In this document: piece after piece, positions 55,521 through 63,972 of the stretch
Layout of the letters: the number at the start of each line of letters is the position of its first letter
How positions within the stretch are numbered: position 1 is the stretch's first letter
DNA from: G963674685 sp964591275
Lineage (GTDB): Bacteria; Lernaellota; Lernaellaia; JACKCT01
Length of the DNA stretch: 64,000 nucleotides
Reading direction: 5' to 3'
Assembly (NCBI GenBank): GCA_964591275.1
Contig: CAZQAE010000001.1
Span: 62,001 to 126,000, forward strand
Position numbers and translations under genes: made by a program
Notes under the pieces: model-generated
Seen by the model: only the letters and a program-made list of their open reading frames with translations
What the model was told of the DNA's origin: nothing
Database searches by the model: none

Positions 55521-57008
55521 ATGCGGTCACGCACTTCTCAACATCATATAGACGCCCGGGAAACCGGCTATGCGCGGCGTTCAATTTTATTTGCGCTCGG
55601 CCTTATCTCCATCGTCGCAATGGCCGTCGCCTGCGTTCCGAAAGCGCCGCTTGAAGATCCATTCGCTTTAAAACGCGATCAAAAAATCGACCAATGCCTG
55701 GTGGCTATCGACGAGGCGCTGGGTTTGTATGAGGTGGAAGAGGCGGATCTGGTTTATCAAAACGCCCGCGCTCGCGTGATGGAACTTATCGATAATCCCT
55801 ATGCTTCCAGGATTGTCCCCTTATATCGGTACCGCCTGATAAAAGCGGCGCATAGAATTGCCGCGGCCAAAAAAGTCGTGCGGGATATGCCTCGCGTTGT
55901 CTTTTACCGAGGCTTTGACAACAAGCTGATCGACATCCCCAAACGGCGATTTGCCATGGGCGATCTTCAAGGGATTTTGCAAACCCTGCCGGCGCATCGC
56001 CGCACGCAGATCAACGGGCTCGTGGCATACTACGCAGACCGGGGCGCAGGAAAGTACAAACGTTATCTTAGGCGGCTGGCCAATTACAGAAATCACATCA
56101 GCAGCGTTTTCAAAGCTTACGGACTGCCCGAGGAAATGGCGTGCGTGGCGATGATTGAATCCGCCGTCATTCCCACGCAGGTTTCGCCAGCGGGCGCGGC
56201 GGGCCTTTGGCAGTTCATTCCGGAAACGGCGCGCCGTTACGGGCTTGTCGTCAATGAAGTCGTTGATCAGCGCTTCGATCCTTTCCTGCAGACCTATGCC
56301 GCCGCAGCTTATCTGCGGGATCTTCTGGAGAAGTTCGGAGGCCGTTTCGAGGAGGCTCTGGCGGGCTACAACTGCGGTGAGAATTACGTCGCCGATCTTA
56401 TGGCCGATTCCGATGTTCATTCCCTTTGGCAGATTGCCCGGCGAGGCGAACCCGGCGTGCAGGGCTATACCCTTCCTCGTGAAACCTACGACTACGTGGC
56501 GCACTTTTTCGCCGTCGCGCTGATCTATCAGAACATGCGGCGCTATGGTTTTTTTATGCCTCCCGCCAAAGACGATCCTTTTTGGCTTGTTGAAATCGAC
56601 GGCGGGATCGAGCTTTCGGATTTTTCGAACGATCTCGATCTTGACCCCTCTGTCATTGCCGTTATGAATCCGAGCCTGGTCTTCGGCAGAACTTTAGACG
56701 CCGCCAGGACCAAGGTCAGGCTTCCTGCCGGACCGATCGACGAGTATATTGACGCGATGCGCGACGCGGGGCGGTACCGCCTGTCATGTATATACAGGCA
56801 CAAAATTACTGATTATCAATCGCCGCGTGCGATTGCCGACGATTACGGCGTTTCTTTAGCGCGGATTGTCGCCTTTAATGATCTCAGGCTTGGACTAAGA
56901 TTGCCCAAGGGCGTTATGATCGAAATTCCGGCGAGGCTGGGCGGCGCGAAGGCCAAAGACGCCTCCACGCGAAACATTGCCTGGTGGAAGGCCAGGAATA
57001 AGGAGTAA
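55521..57008 (+). CDS. MltD-type lytic transglycosylase lipoprotein
   Basis: 495 residues. A lipoprotein signal with VAC (Cys 38) follows a ~20-residue N-terminal extension; the real start might be downstream of 55521. A goose-lysozyme-like SLT domain follows: catalytic Glu 213 in AMIESAV, SPAGAAGLWQFIPETARRYG, and AGYNCGENYV (~281-290). The C-terminus (about 430-480) has one LysM-like domain (YRHKITDYQSPRAIADDYG). MltD cleaves peptidoglycan glycan strands from the outer membrane. It lies 33 bases after the RND gene, so it may belong to the same transcript. Confidence 0.9.
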   Translation: MRSRTSQHHIDARETGYARRSILFALGLISIVAMAVACVPKAPLEDPFALKRDQKIDQCLVAIDEALGLYEVEEADLVYQNARARVMELIDNPYASRIVPLYRYRLIKAAHRIAAAKKVVRDMPRVVFYRGFDNKLIDIPKRRFAMGDLQGILQTLPAHRRTQINGLVAYYADRGAGKYKRYLRRLANYRNHISSVFKAYGLPEEMACVAMIESAVIPTQVSPAGAAGLWQFIPETARRYGLVVNEVVDQRFDPFLQTYAAAAYLRDLLEKFGGRFEEALAGYNCGENYVADLMADSDVHSLWQIARRGEPGVQGYTLPRETYDYVAHFFAVALIYQNMRRYGFFMPPAKDDPFWLVEIDGGIELSDFSNDLDLDPSVIAVMNPSLVFGRTLDAARTKVRLPAGPIDEYIDAMRDAGRYRLSCIYRHKITDYQSPRAIADDYGVSLARIVAFNDLRLGLRLPKGVMIEIPARLGGAKAKDASTRNIAWWKARNKE

Positions 57009-57016
57009 CAAACATT

Positions 57017-58060
57017 ATGCGGTTTGAAATATTGAAAGTGCGCGTCCTGGTTGGCTTTATTTTGTTATTGTTATTTATTCCGAGTGCGGGCGCTGACGAG
57101 TTTCTGCCGCCGCTGGTTGGCGGGCATCGCGGTTCGGGAACAAACGCGCCTTTCAATCCTTTTCCGGAAAATACGATTCCAAGTTTTGTTCAGGCATTCG
57201 AAGACGGCGCGGATTTGGTGGAACTTGACGTGCTATTAACGGCTGATGACGGGATCGTCGTCATTCACGACGGAACATTGGACAGGACCACCGATTGCGT
57301 CGGTCGCGTTCTGGATTTCACGCTGGCCGAAATTCAGGCTTGCGATGCGGCTTTCGGCACGCCGATGGAAGGTATGGGCGTGCAGGTTCCGACTTTGGCG
57401 CAGGTTTACGAAGCCCTTCCGGCGGATGCGGTCGTGAACGTGGAGATCAAAAGCGACCAGGTCGGTGAACTGGGAGCGCAGTATATCGCCACGATCATTG
57501 CTGATGAGATCACCTTACTTGATGTCGCTGAGCGAACGATCATTTCCAGCTTTCACGACGGAATACTTATCGAAACGGAAAATTACGATCCGGAAATGAC
57601 GACGGCGTTTTTGACCAGCGCGCTTATTACCAATCCACTCATGGATGAAGCGTCGGAAAATGGCTTCGATGGCTTCCATCCGCACTACACGGGTCTTCTT
57701 CTCGGCGACGTGGAATACGCGCATTCGCTGGGGCTTTTCGTCAATGTTTGGACATGCAATTTCGCGCCTTTCATGCATTACATCATGGACGAGGGCGTGG
57801 ACGCCATTCTGACAGACTACATAAACGTATTGGTTGAAGCTGTCGAAACGCATGGCGACGAACAAGACGATGACGCGGACGATGATGTGGACGATGACGC
57901 AGATGACGACGTGGACGACGACGCGGACGATGATGCGGACGATGATGCGGACGATGATGACGCCAATGATGATGTGGATGACGATCTTGACGATGACAAC
58001 CAGACCCCGGAATCTTCCGACGATTCGGATGATGATGACAAGGGGCAATGCTGCGGGTGA
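57017..58060 (+). CDS. Glycerophosphodiester phosphodiesterase with Asp-rich tail ending CCG
   Basis: 347 residues. A signal peptide ends near GADE. The GDPD fold is clear: GGHRGS (His 37, Arg 38), VELDVLLTADDG (Glu 69, Asp 71) and VIHDGTLDRTT (His 84). It cleaves glycerophosphodiesters to glycerol-3-phosphate and an alcohol. After about residue 275 comes a DDDADDDV tract of ~60 residues, ending DDDDKGQCCG. This matches the tail of the secreted protein at 15379, suggesting shared anchoring at the cell surface. The stop is 3 bases before the crotonase start. Confidence 0.9.
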   Translation: MRFEILKVRVLVGFILLLLFIPSAGADEFLPPLVGGHRGSGTNAPFNPFPENTIPSFVQAFEDGADLVELDVLLTADDGIVVIHDGTLDRTTDCVGRVLDFTLAEIQACDAAFGTPMEGMGVQVPTLAQVYEALPADAVVNVEIKSDQVGELGAQYIATIIADEITLLDVAERTIISSFHDGILIETENYDPEMTTAFLTSALITNPLMDEASENGFDGFHPHYTGLLLGDVEYAHSLGLFVNVWTCNFAPFMHYIMDEGVDAILTDYINVLVEAVETHGDEQDDDADDDVDDDADDDVDDDADDDADDDADDDDANDDVDDDLDDDNQTPESSDDSDDDDKGQCCG

Positions 58061-58063
58061 AAA

Positions 58064-58876
58064 ATGGATTATCAATACCTTGAGATCAAAAAAAGCGGAC
58101 GGATAATCACTGTTCGGCTGAACCGGCCTGAATCAAGAAACGCCCTGAGTACCGATCTGATGAAGGAACTGCACGACCTGGCGCTGGCTCTTCGCGACGA
58201 TCTTGCCGCGAGCGTTGTCGTATTAACCGGCGGCGAAAAGTTCTTTACAGCCGGCGTTGATCTTAAAGACCCAAAGCTCACGCAGATAATGCAGCAGCCT
58301 GTATCCGTTCGGCGGCGTCTTTTTGAAATGGGACCGCGTATGTGCGCCGCGTGGGAGGATTTGCCGCAGATCACTATCGCCGCCATCGAAGGCTTTTGCC
58401 TGGGCGGCGGCGTATCGCTGACGGCGTCTTTGGATTTTCGGATCATGGCCTCCGACGCCGTCATTCGCATTCCTGAAATTGGCCTGGGAATGAATTATAG
58501 CTGGGGTACGATGGCGCGTCTCTATGCTCTCGTCGGACCGGCCTGGACCAGAAAATGGGTGCTGATGTCCGAGGCGGCGTCCGGCAAAGAGGCTGCCGAA
58601 GCGGGTTTCGCGCAGTGGACAACGGATTCCGGCGCCGCGCTGCAAAAAGCTCTGGAGATTGCGGAGAAAATCGCCGCCAAACCGCAAGCTCCGGTATTCA
58701 TGACCAAGCAGGCCATCAATGCCATTGGAAAGATGCATCAACCTCCCGTGCATATGGACACGGACCAGTTCGCCCTATCGCTTTTATCCGAGGATTTTAA
58801 CGAGGGAATCGCAGCCTTTTTTGAAAAGCGGAAACCAAACTTCAACAAGGATTTGCCCGAGGCTGAGGAAGTATGA
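58064..58876 (+). CDS. Enoyl-CoA hydratase/isomerase (crotonase) family, variant active site
   Basis: 270 residues. The crotonase landmarks are present: oxyanion-hole segments KFFTAGVDLKD and IEGFCLGGG (110-116). Of the two catalytic Glu residues of rat hydratase, the one at position 144 is replaced by Ser 118, while that at 164 is kept as Glu 138 (IPEIGLG). Enzymes with one Glu usually act as isomerases or other non-hydratase crotonases (for example dienoyl-CoA isomerase-like). The stop codon lies in a GAAGTATGA repeat unit. It is coupled to the GDPD gene. Confidence 0.87.
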   Translation: MDYQYLEIKKSGRIITVRLNRPESRNALSTDLMKELHDLALALRDDLAASVVVLTGGEKFFTAGVDLKDPKLTQIMQQPVSVRRRLFEMGPRMCAAWEDLPQITIAAIEGFCLGGGVSLTASLDFRIMASDAVIRIPEIGLGMNYSWGTMARLYALVGPAWTRKWVLMSEAASGKEAAEAGFAQWTTDSGAALQKALEIAEKIAAKPQAPVFMTKQAINAIGKMHQPPVHMDTDQFALSLLSEDFNEGIAAFFEKRKPNFNKDLPEAEEV

Positions 58877-58955
58877 AGTATGAGTTTTGAAGTATGAAGT
58901 TAGGAGCCGGAGTTTAGGAGTTGGAAGTCAGAATCCAGAAGTTAGAAGCAATCTC
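58868..58955. repeat. Degenerate GAAGTATGAAGT/AGGAGTTGGAAG repeat block
   Basis: About 90 bases of variants of GAAGTATGA, GTTAGGAG and GTTGGAAGTC. The first 17 bases (58868-58884) are an exact inverted copy of 27791-27807. The last codons of the crotonase gene are inside the repeat. No gene is visible in the block. Confidence 0.55.
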
Positions 58956-58959
58956 TTGC

Positions 58960-58984
58960 TCAAAAATAAGCCCCGCATCGGGGC
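58960..58984 (-). terminator. Intrinsic terminator for dinB
   Basis: On the minus strand, GCCCCG-ATG-CGGGGC is followed by TTATTTTTG. It lies about 150 bases downstream of the dinB stop at 59131; no gene lies between. Confidence 0.6.
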
Positions 58985-59130
58985 GAAAGCATGTGGCTCG
59001 GTGCGCAAGCGCCGGGTCCAGGTCACATCATCAATTTATACGAAGCCCTCCTAAGAGGGCGACAGATAAAACGAGTATTCGGTAAATTCCCGTGCTCATT
59101 TCATGGGCGCTTTTGCAAGGCTAGGAATCT

Positions 59131-60330
59131 TCATTTTTTCTTCGGCGTGGCCTTTTTATCAACCTGGTCATCGTAAGCGTCCGCGGGCTTGATGGCGTCG
59201 GCGCCGAACTTGTCGCGGATGGCGTCCATAGCCAAATATATCGAGCGTGTCTTTTCCTTTTTCGGAATATCGAAGAGGCCAAGCTGCGTGCCGGATTCGC
59301 GGCCAAAGTCTGAAAGTCTCACGCCGATAAGGCGCACTGGTCTGCCGGTATAAGCGCTCTGTTGATAAAGATTCCAGGCGCTTTTGAAAATTACGTCATC
59401 CGCATCAGTCGATTCTTCCAGTGTTTTCGCACATGTATGCGTCTCGAATCCATCCAGGCGGATTTTTAAATTTACGCATCGACCGCTGCGCCCTTCTTTA
59501 CGCAATTGCCTGCCGATATCGCCGGACAGTTTCAGCAATACATGGCGCAGCTTTTCCGGATTTTTTTCGTCCACTCCGAAAGTTCGCTCTTTGGATATGG
59601 ACTTGCGGCCCTCCCGCTTTTCCACAATGTCAGATGAGATGCCGTGGCTTTTTCGATTTAAGGACTCGCCGCCGTTTTTCCCAAAATGACGCACAAGCTT
59701 TTCCAATGGCGTCGCCGCCAATTGCCCGATGCTTTTGATGCCCAGCTTCGCCAGCGTTCGGTTCGTGACTTTGCCGATTCCCGGAATTCTACCGACTTCC
59801 AGAGGCGCCAGGAAATCGGCCACGTCTTCGGGCGTCACGATGGTCAGCCCGTCGGGTTTTTCAATGTCCGATGCGATCTTGGCGATCAGGCGGTTGGGTC
59901 CGATGCCAACGGAGCAACTGAGCTTCAGTTCGTCGCGTATTCGTCCTTTCGCCAAAAGCGCCGTTTGCCTGGGCGTCCCGTGGAGCTTTTCGCAGTCGGT
60001 AATGTCCAGATAGGCTTCGTCCACGGACGCCATTTGCATGCGTGGCGTGACGCCTTCGAGAATGCTTTTTATCTGTTTGGAAACCTGGGAATATTTGCGG
60101 CCTACGGGTGGCAGGAATACGCCGTGCGGGCAGCGTTTGTGAGCCTGCGCGATGGGCATGGCCGAATGAACGCCGAATTTTCTCGCCTCGTACGAAGCCG
60201 TGGAAACCACGCCGCGCGATCCGGGCAATGCGCCGATGATGACGGGCTTTCCCATTAGAGACGGGTCGTCGCGCTGCTCGACCGCAGCGAAAAAGGCGTC
60301 CATATCAATGTGCATAATTACGCGAGGCAA
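59131..60330 (-). CDS. dinB: DNA polymerase IV
   Basis: 399 residues. The start MPRVIMHIDMDAFFAAVEQRD carries the first catalytic Asp pair, and MASVDEAYLDITD holds the SVDEAY motif of Y-family polymerases. Helix-hairpin-helix motifs (IPGIGKVTNRTLAKLGI) and a little-finger domain follow. The C-terminus contains GLFD (residues LGLFDIP), the beta-clamp binding motif. The enzyme carries out error-prone lesion bypass. No LexA box is certain upstream. Confidence 0.95.
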   Translation of the reverse strand: MPRVIMHIDMDAFFAAVEQRDDPSLMGKPVIIGALPGSRGVVSTASYEARKFGVHSAMPIAQAHKRCPHGVFLPPVGRKYSQVSKQIKSILEGVTPRMQMASVDEAYLDITDCEKLHGTPRQTALLAKGRIRDELKLSCSVGIGPNRLIAKIASDIEKPDGLTIVTPEDVADFLAPLEVGRIPGIGKVTNRTLAKLGIKSIGQLAATPLEKLVRHFGKNGGESLNRKSHGISSDIVEKREGRKSISKERTFGVDEKNPEKLRHVLLKLSGDIGRQLRKEGRSGRCVNLKIRLDGFETHTCAKTLEESTDADDVIFKSAWNLYQQSAYTGRPVRLIGVRLSDFGRESGTQLGLFDIPKKEKTRSIYLAMDAIRDKFGADAIKPADAYDDQVDKKATPKKK

Positions 60331-60590
60331 AACGTTTTCGCTCTATGTCTATAGGTTCTCAGGTACTCGTTAATCCCCTTTTTCATTCTACCTGAATTGA
60401 GTGATTGAGTACATAATTATGGAGAATTTCATTATTGTAATCAGCCGCATTTTGTGCCTAAATCAATAGACCAATGATGGAGCGACAAAACAGCGCCGAA
60501 ATTATTTGATTGCGGGAGCCAAGACGAAGTGGATGACGCAGGTTCATTAAAATCCGACCAGTGTAAATCCTTTTTTCGGGATTCGGACCG

Positions 60591-61637
60591 ATGATCGCTG
60601 CCATTGCCATCATCGTTTTTGCCACGCTGGTGATCTCCTTTTTTTGCAGCATCTCCGAAGCAGCCCTATATTCCATTCCCCCCGAGCGCGTGGAGAGCCT
60701 GCGCAATTCCGGGTCGCGCGGCGGCAAACTGCTGGCCCGCCTGCGCGATAACGTGGACGAGCCGATATCGGCGATTCTGACCTTAAACACCATTGCCAAT
60801 ACCGTGGGTTCAACGGTGGCCGGCGCGCTGGTCAAGCAGGCTTCGGGGAGTCTGGCCCTGGGCATTTTTTCCGCCATTTTCACGATGGCGATTTTGTTTT
60901 GCGCCGAAGTGATACCTAAAACCCTCGGCGTCGCGTATTCGCGCCGTCTGGCGCCGGTCCTGGCTTTTCCCATACGCGGGTTCATTATCGCCCTTTGGCC
61001 CCTTGTAAAACTGACGCAACTGGCGACGCGCTTTATCCGGCCGCATTCCATTGCGGACGCGCACACCGAAGAAGATCTGATTTCCGCCGCCCGCCTTTCT
61101 TATAAATACGGCAAGATATTGCCCGACGAACTGATGTGGCTGGATAATGTTTTGCATCTGAACGATGTCGGAGCCAAGGATATCATGACGCCCCGGTCCG
61201 TTATTTCCTTCGTCAACAGCGACCTGATATTACGTGATGTGAAAAGCAATTTCGCCTCCTGGAATCATAGCCGGATTCCTGTTGTCACGGACGGCAACCT
61301 GGATGAACCCGTCGGCATCGTCATGCGTCGCGTGGTTATGGAAGAGATAATCCGCGATCGTCTCGATACAAAAATCGCGGACCTGATGAAACCCGCGCAT
61401 TTTGTTCCGGAAAGCATGCGTGGCAACACTCTTTTGAATGAATTTATATTGCGTCGTGAGCATCTGTTTTTGGTTGTGGACGAACATGGCGGAACCGAGG
61501 GCCTCGTCACGCTGGAGGATGTGATCGAATCACTGCTGGGACAGCAAATCGTTGACGAATTTGACCGCCACGCCGACATGCAGGAATTCGCACGCAAAAA
61601 GGCTGTCCAAAGAAAACGCGATTTAAAAATTGAATGA
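60591..61637 (+). CDS. CNNM/CorC (DUF21-CBS) membrane protein
   Basis: 348 residues. A DUF21 domain with three or four membrane helices (residues ~1-150; SEAALYSIPPERVE and ISAILTLNTIANTVGST are typical) is followed by two CBS domains (~190-320; IMTPRSVISF and GTEGLVTLEDVIESLLG). The usual C-terminal CorC_HlyC domain is missing, so it is the short form, often annotated as hemolysin-like. CNNM proteins export Mg2+; CBS domains bind ATP-Mg. The start has no strong SD. Confidence 0.9.
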   Translation: MIAAIAIIVFATLVISFFCSISEAALYSIPPERVESLRNSGSRGGKLLARLRDNVDEPISAILTLNTIANTVGSTVAGALVKQASGSLALGIFSAIFTMAILFCAEVIPKTLGVAYSRRLAPVLAFPIRGFIIALWPLVKLTQLATRFIRPHSIADAHTEEDLISAARLSYKYGKILPDELMWLDNVLHLNDVGAKDIMTPRSVISFVNSDLILRDVKSNFASWNHSRIPVVTDGNLDEPVGIVMRRVVMEEIIRDRLDTKIADLMKPAHFVPESMRGNTLLNEFILRREHLFLVVDEHGGTEGLVTLEDVIESLLGQQIVDEFDRHADMQEFARKKAVQRKRDLKIE

Positions 61638-62011
61638 AAAAAACCTGCGTGCGCTGTCTTTTAATTAGCGCATCATTTCCTTTTCGACATGGCTATTGCT
61701 CCGCCCGCTTCGCGGGCGGAAAGTCTTATGTTGTTTCTTTTCCCCACAGCTTACGCTGATGGGCTATTGCTTCGCCGCCTGTTTCACAGGCTGATGATGA
61801 TGCGGCTTTGATCCAACTTGAAATTCTATCTCCTAACTCATAAGTTCCAGCTTCCAAATTCTGTCTCCTGACCTGAAACTTAAGCATTAGTGTTTCATGA
61901 GTGATCCGACCGAAGGCCGGGAGTGGGACTTAATTCTAGCTTCTAATCCCCACATTTTTCTTTACGCGGGGCATTTGACTGATTACAATGAGCATTAGGG
62001 GGAATTTTGTT
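61638..62011. other. Gap with short palindromes and degenerate word repeats
   Basis: 374 bases without a gene. Two related units, each GGCTATTGCT(T/C)CGCC plus a TTC-looped hairpin, occur at 61691-61719 (stem CCGCCCGC) and 61762-61791 (stem GCCTGT). The words TTCTATCTCCTAACTC and TTCCAGCTTCCAAATTC lie at 61823-61860, like the blocks at 7261 and 58868. A further CTAGCTTCTAATC occurs near 61936. The promoter of the next gene must be near the right end. Confidence 0.5.
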
Positions 62012-62839
62012 ATGCAAATGCCCATAAAATTATTTTTAGCGGTTCTGATCGGACTGATTCTGCTTTTGTCTTTTTCTTGCGGCGACGACGATGATGACGC
62101 CACTTTGTCGAAGGATGCCGCCGGAGTTGGCGGCGGCGGGGGCGGATGCGACGACGGATGCGACGATGATGCGGCGGACGATGATGCAGCGGACGATGAT
62201 ACAGCGGACGATGACGACACCGCTGAGGACTATCCTGTTGTCGTCCTTGTCTATAAAAGCTATCCGGGGACCGTTGTCGGGTTTGTTGAACTGATGGATA
62301 CGTACGGCGGATTCGAGTACTTCATGATTCCCGAGTCGAGTGTCACAACAATGGATTTTAGCGATACGGACCTGATCATCGTGACTTCGGATACCACGTG
62401 GTCCGATTTGGACGCGGTGGATTTGATCATTGACGCATTGACTGTCCCCGTGCTGGCTCTTGGACAGGGCGGTTTGATTCTTTATGAGAAGGGGGGATTG
62501 ACGACCGGATGGAATTCCCAGGTAGCAATCTACGATCAAGAGAATGAGGCGATTGTCGAAATGCCCGGCCACAGCATATTTTCCGGTCCCCATAATGTGG
62601 AAGTCGAAGATTCACTGGTCGAACTGTTCACGCAATCGGCTGTTCTCTACGCCGTGCCGACCTATCAGTTTTCCGAAAATGTTGACTTGCTGGCCTCGTC
62701 GTTCCAGGACAACGAGCATGGCGCGATTCAGCTTGAGCGAAGCCGCTTTATGTCATGGGGTTTCAATTTCGCCGTCGGAAATCTATCAAGCAACGGAGCC
62801 AACCTTTTGATGAACTGCATTGACTGGCTTGCCGATTGA
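62012..62839 (+). CDS. Asp-rich lipoprotein with a GATase/flavodoxin-like domain
   Basis: 275 residues from ATG 62012 (AGGGGGA upstream; a longer frame from 61988 is less likely). Lipobox SFSC gives Cys 23, directly followed by an Asp tract. A Gly-run with two Cys (GGGGGGCDDGCDDD) and a second Asp tract to about residue 75 follow. The rest has alternating strands and helices (VVVLVYKSYPG, DLIIVTSDT, VPVLALGQGG) like class I amidotransferase or ThuA-type folds, without an obvious catalytic Cys. The function is unknown; a ligand-binding surface domain is likely. Confidence 0.8.
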   Translation: MQMPIKLFLAVLIGLILLLSFSCGDDDDDATLSKDAAGVGGGGGGCDDGCDDDAADDDAADDDTADDDDTAEDYPVVVLVYKSYPGTVVGFVELMDTYGGFEYFMIPESSVTTMDFSDTDLIIVTSDTTWSDLDAVDLIIDALTVPVLALGQGGLILYEKGGLTTGWNSQVAIYDQENEAIVEMPGHSIFSGPHNVEVEDSLVELFTQSAVLYAVPTYQFSENVDLLASSFQDNEHGAIQLERSRFMSWGFNFAVGNLSSNGANLLMNCIDWLAD

Positions 62840-62850
62840 CGACTTAAAAG

Positions 62851-63972
62851 TCACGGCCCTTTCATCAGATTGATAAGAGACTCTGCCTGAATCTTCTTGG
62901 CGTCCGCTGGACCTGATGACAACAACAAATCCGTGAGATTGCGCGCAATGAGCATGTGGCCGTTTTGATAGGCGCTGCTAATAATGGGGATGACGGCGTC
63001 TTCCCAGCCCAGGCCCTGGCGGGCGACGAATGATTGAAAACTGCCAAGAGCCTTTTCGCGGTTGCCGAGTCCGTACCAGGCCTGAGCCTTCGACAGGAAA
63101 AATAGATCGAAACCGAGTTTGGAGTCGGCGGCTTCTGAAGCTTTGAGCGCCTTGTCAAATTGGTGCGTCGCCAAAAGAAGATTGACGCGCATAATGTCGC
63201 CGGCAGTTCTCGGTGAGGTTCGGGCGTATTTTTCGAAGGCCTCTATGGATTCAGAAGTATTGCCGCTCAAAAATGACCATGCGCAAACAGACAGATGAAG
63301 CGTTGATTGTGGTATTTTGTCGCGGTGTTTTTCTATTTCATCACGCAAGATGCGCAAATCCTCAGCAGAATATACGCCTTGTGGTTTCAAAAATTGCGTG
63401 GGCTTTTCGCGCTGCAAGAGAATTTGAGATAATTGCACTGCCGCCATGCTGCCGATGCCGGCGAGAGTCTGCGCCAGATCTGTTGTTGCGATGGAGTCCA
63501 GCGCCGATTGCGCGCTTTGTTTCGCCCACTTTCTGTCGGCGTTTTTAATCGCTTCACTTTTGTCGTAGGTTTTGCCGCCGGCGTATGTACGTCCCGATTC
63601 GGGATCGTAAAGATATACGCTGTGGATGACCAGATCGCCCGCAGATGAATGGATGGAATACAGAATGCGCCCGGCGTCGTGCTGCTGGGTATCCTTATTC
63701 AGTATGGACCAATCCTTCAAGGCCAGGGCGATGAGAATTTTTCGCCTTATTTCTTTTTCATCATCAGCGGTGAGTTTGATCGCCTTGTCGATCGAGCACA
63801 GCCCACTGCTGATTTCCCGGCTGGCTTTCGTTGTCAAAACGGCGGGCTCCGAATCGATGACCAGGCAAAGAGTTTTGGACTTTGGAGTCTGCGCGTCGGC
63901 AAGCGAAAACGTCGTCGTCAATATCAGCAGGATGAGTAGGGTATTGGTTAGAAGTTTTGCGCCATATTGCAT
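62851..63972 (-). CDS. Unknown secreted protein with TPR-like C-terminal region
   Basis: 373 residues from ATG 63972 (GAGGA 8 bases upstream). A signal peptide ends near LADAQ. The N-terminal ~120 residues read like a TolB/lipoprotein-adhesin-type alpha/beta domain (KTLCLVIDSEPAV ... VIHSVYLYDPESGRTYAGG). The C-terminal half is helical with TPR-like pairs (~230-370). No family is recognised. It converges with the Asp-rich lipoprotein, 11 bases between stops. The right window edge carries its upstream region only. Confidence 0.75.
   Translation of the reverse strand: MQYGAKLLTNTLLILLILTTTFSLADAQTPKSKTLCLVIDSEPAVLTTKASREISSGLCSIDKAIKLTADDEKEIRRKILIALALKDWSILNKDTQQHDAGRILYSIHSSAGDLVIHSVYLYDPESGRTYAGGKTYDKSEAIKNADRKWAKQSAQSALDSIATTDLAQTLAGIGSMAAVQLSQILLQREKPTQFLKPQGVYSAEDLRILRDEIEKHRDKIPQSTLHLSVCAWSFLSGNTSESIEAFEKYARTSPRTAGDIMRVNLLLATHQFDKALKASEAADSKLGFDLFFLSKAQAWYGLGNREKALGSFQSFVARQGLGWEDAVIPIISSAYQNGHMLIARNLTDLLLSSGPADAKKIQAESLINLMKGP

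Noticed and set aside
60331..60590. LexA/SOS box between dinB and the CNNM gene
   Set aside because: No copy of the known GAACN4GTTC, CTGTN8ACAG or deltaproteobacterial boxes was found with confidence.
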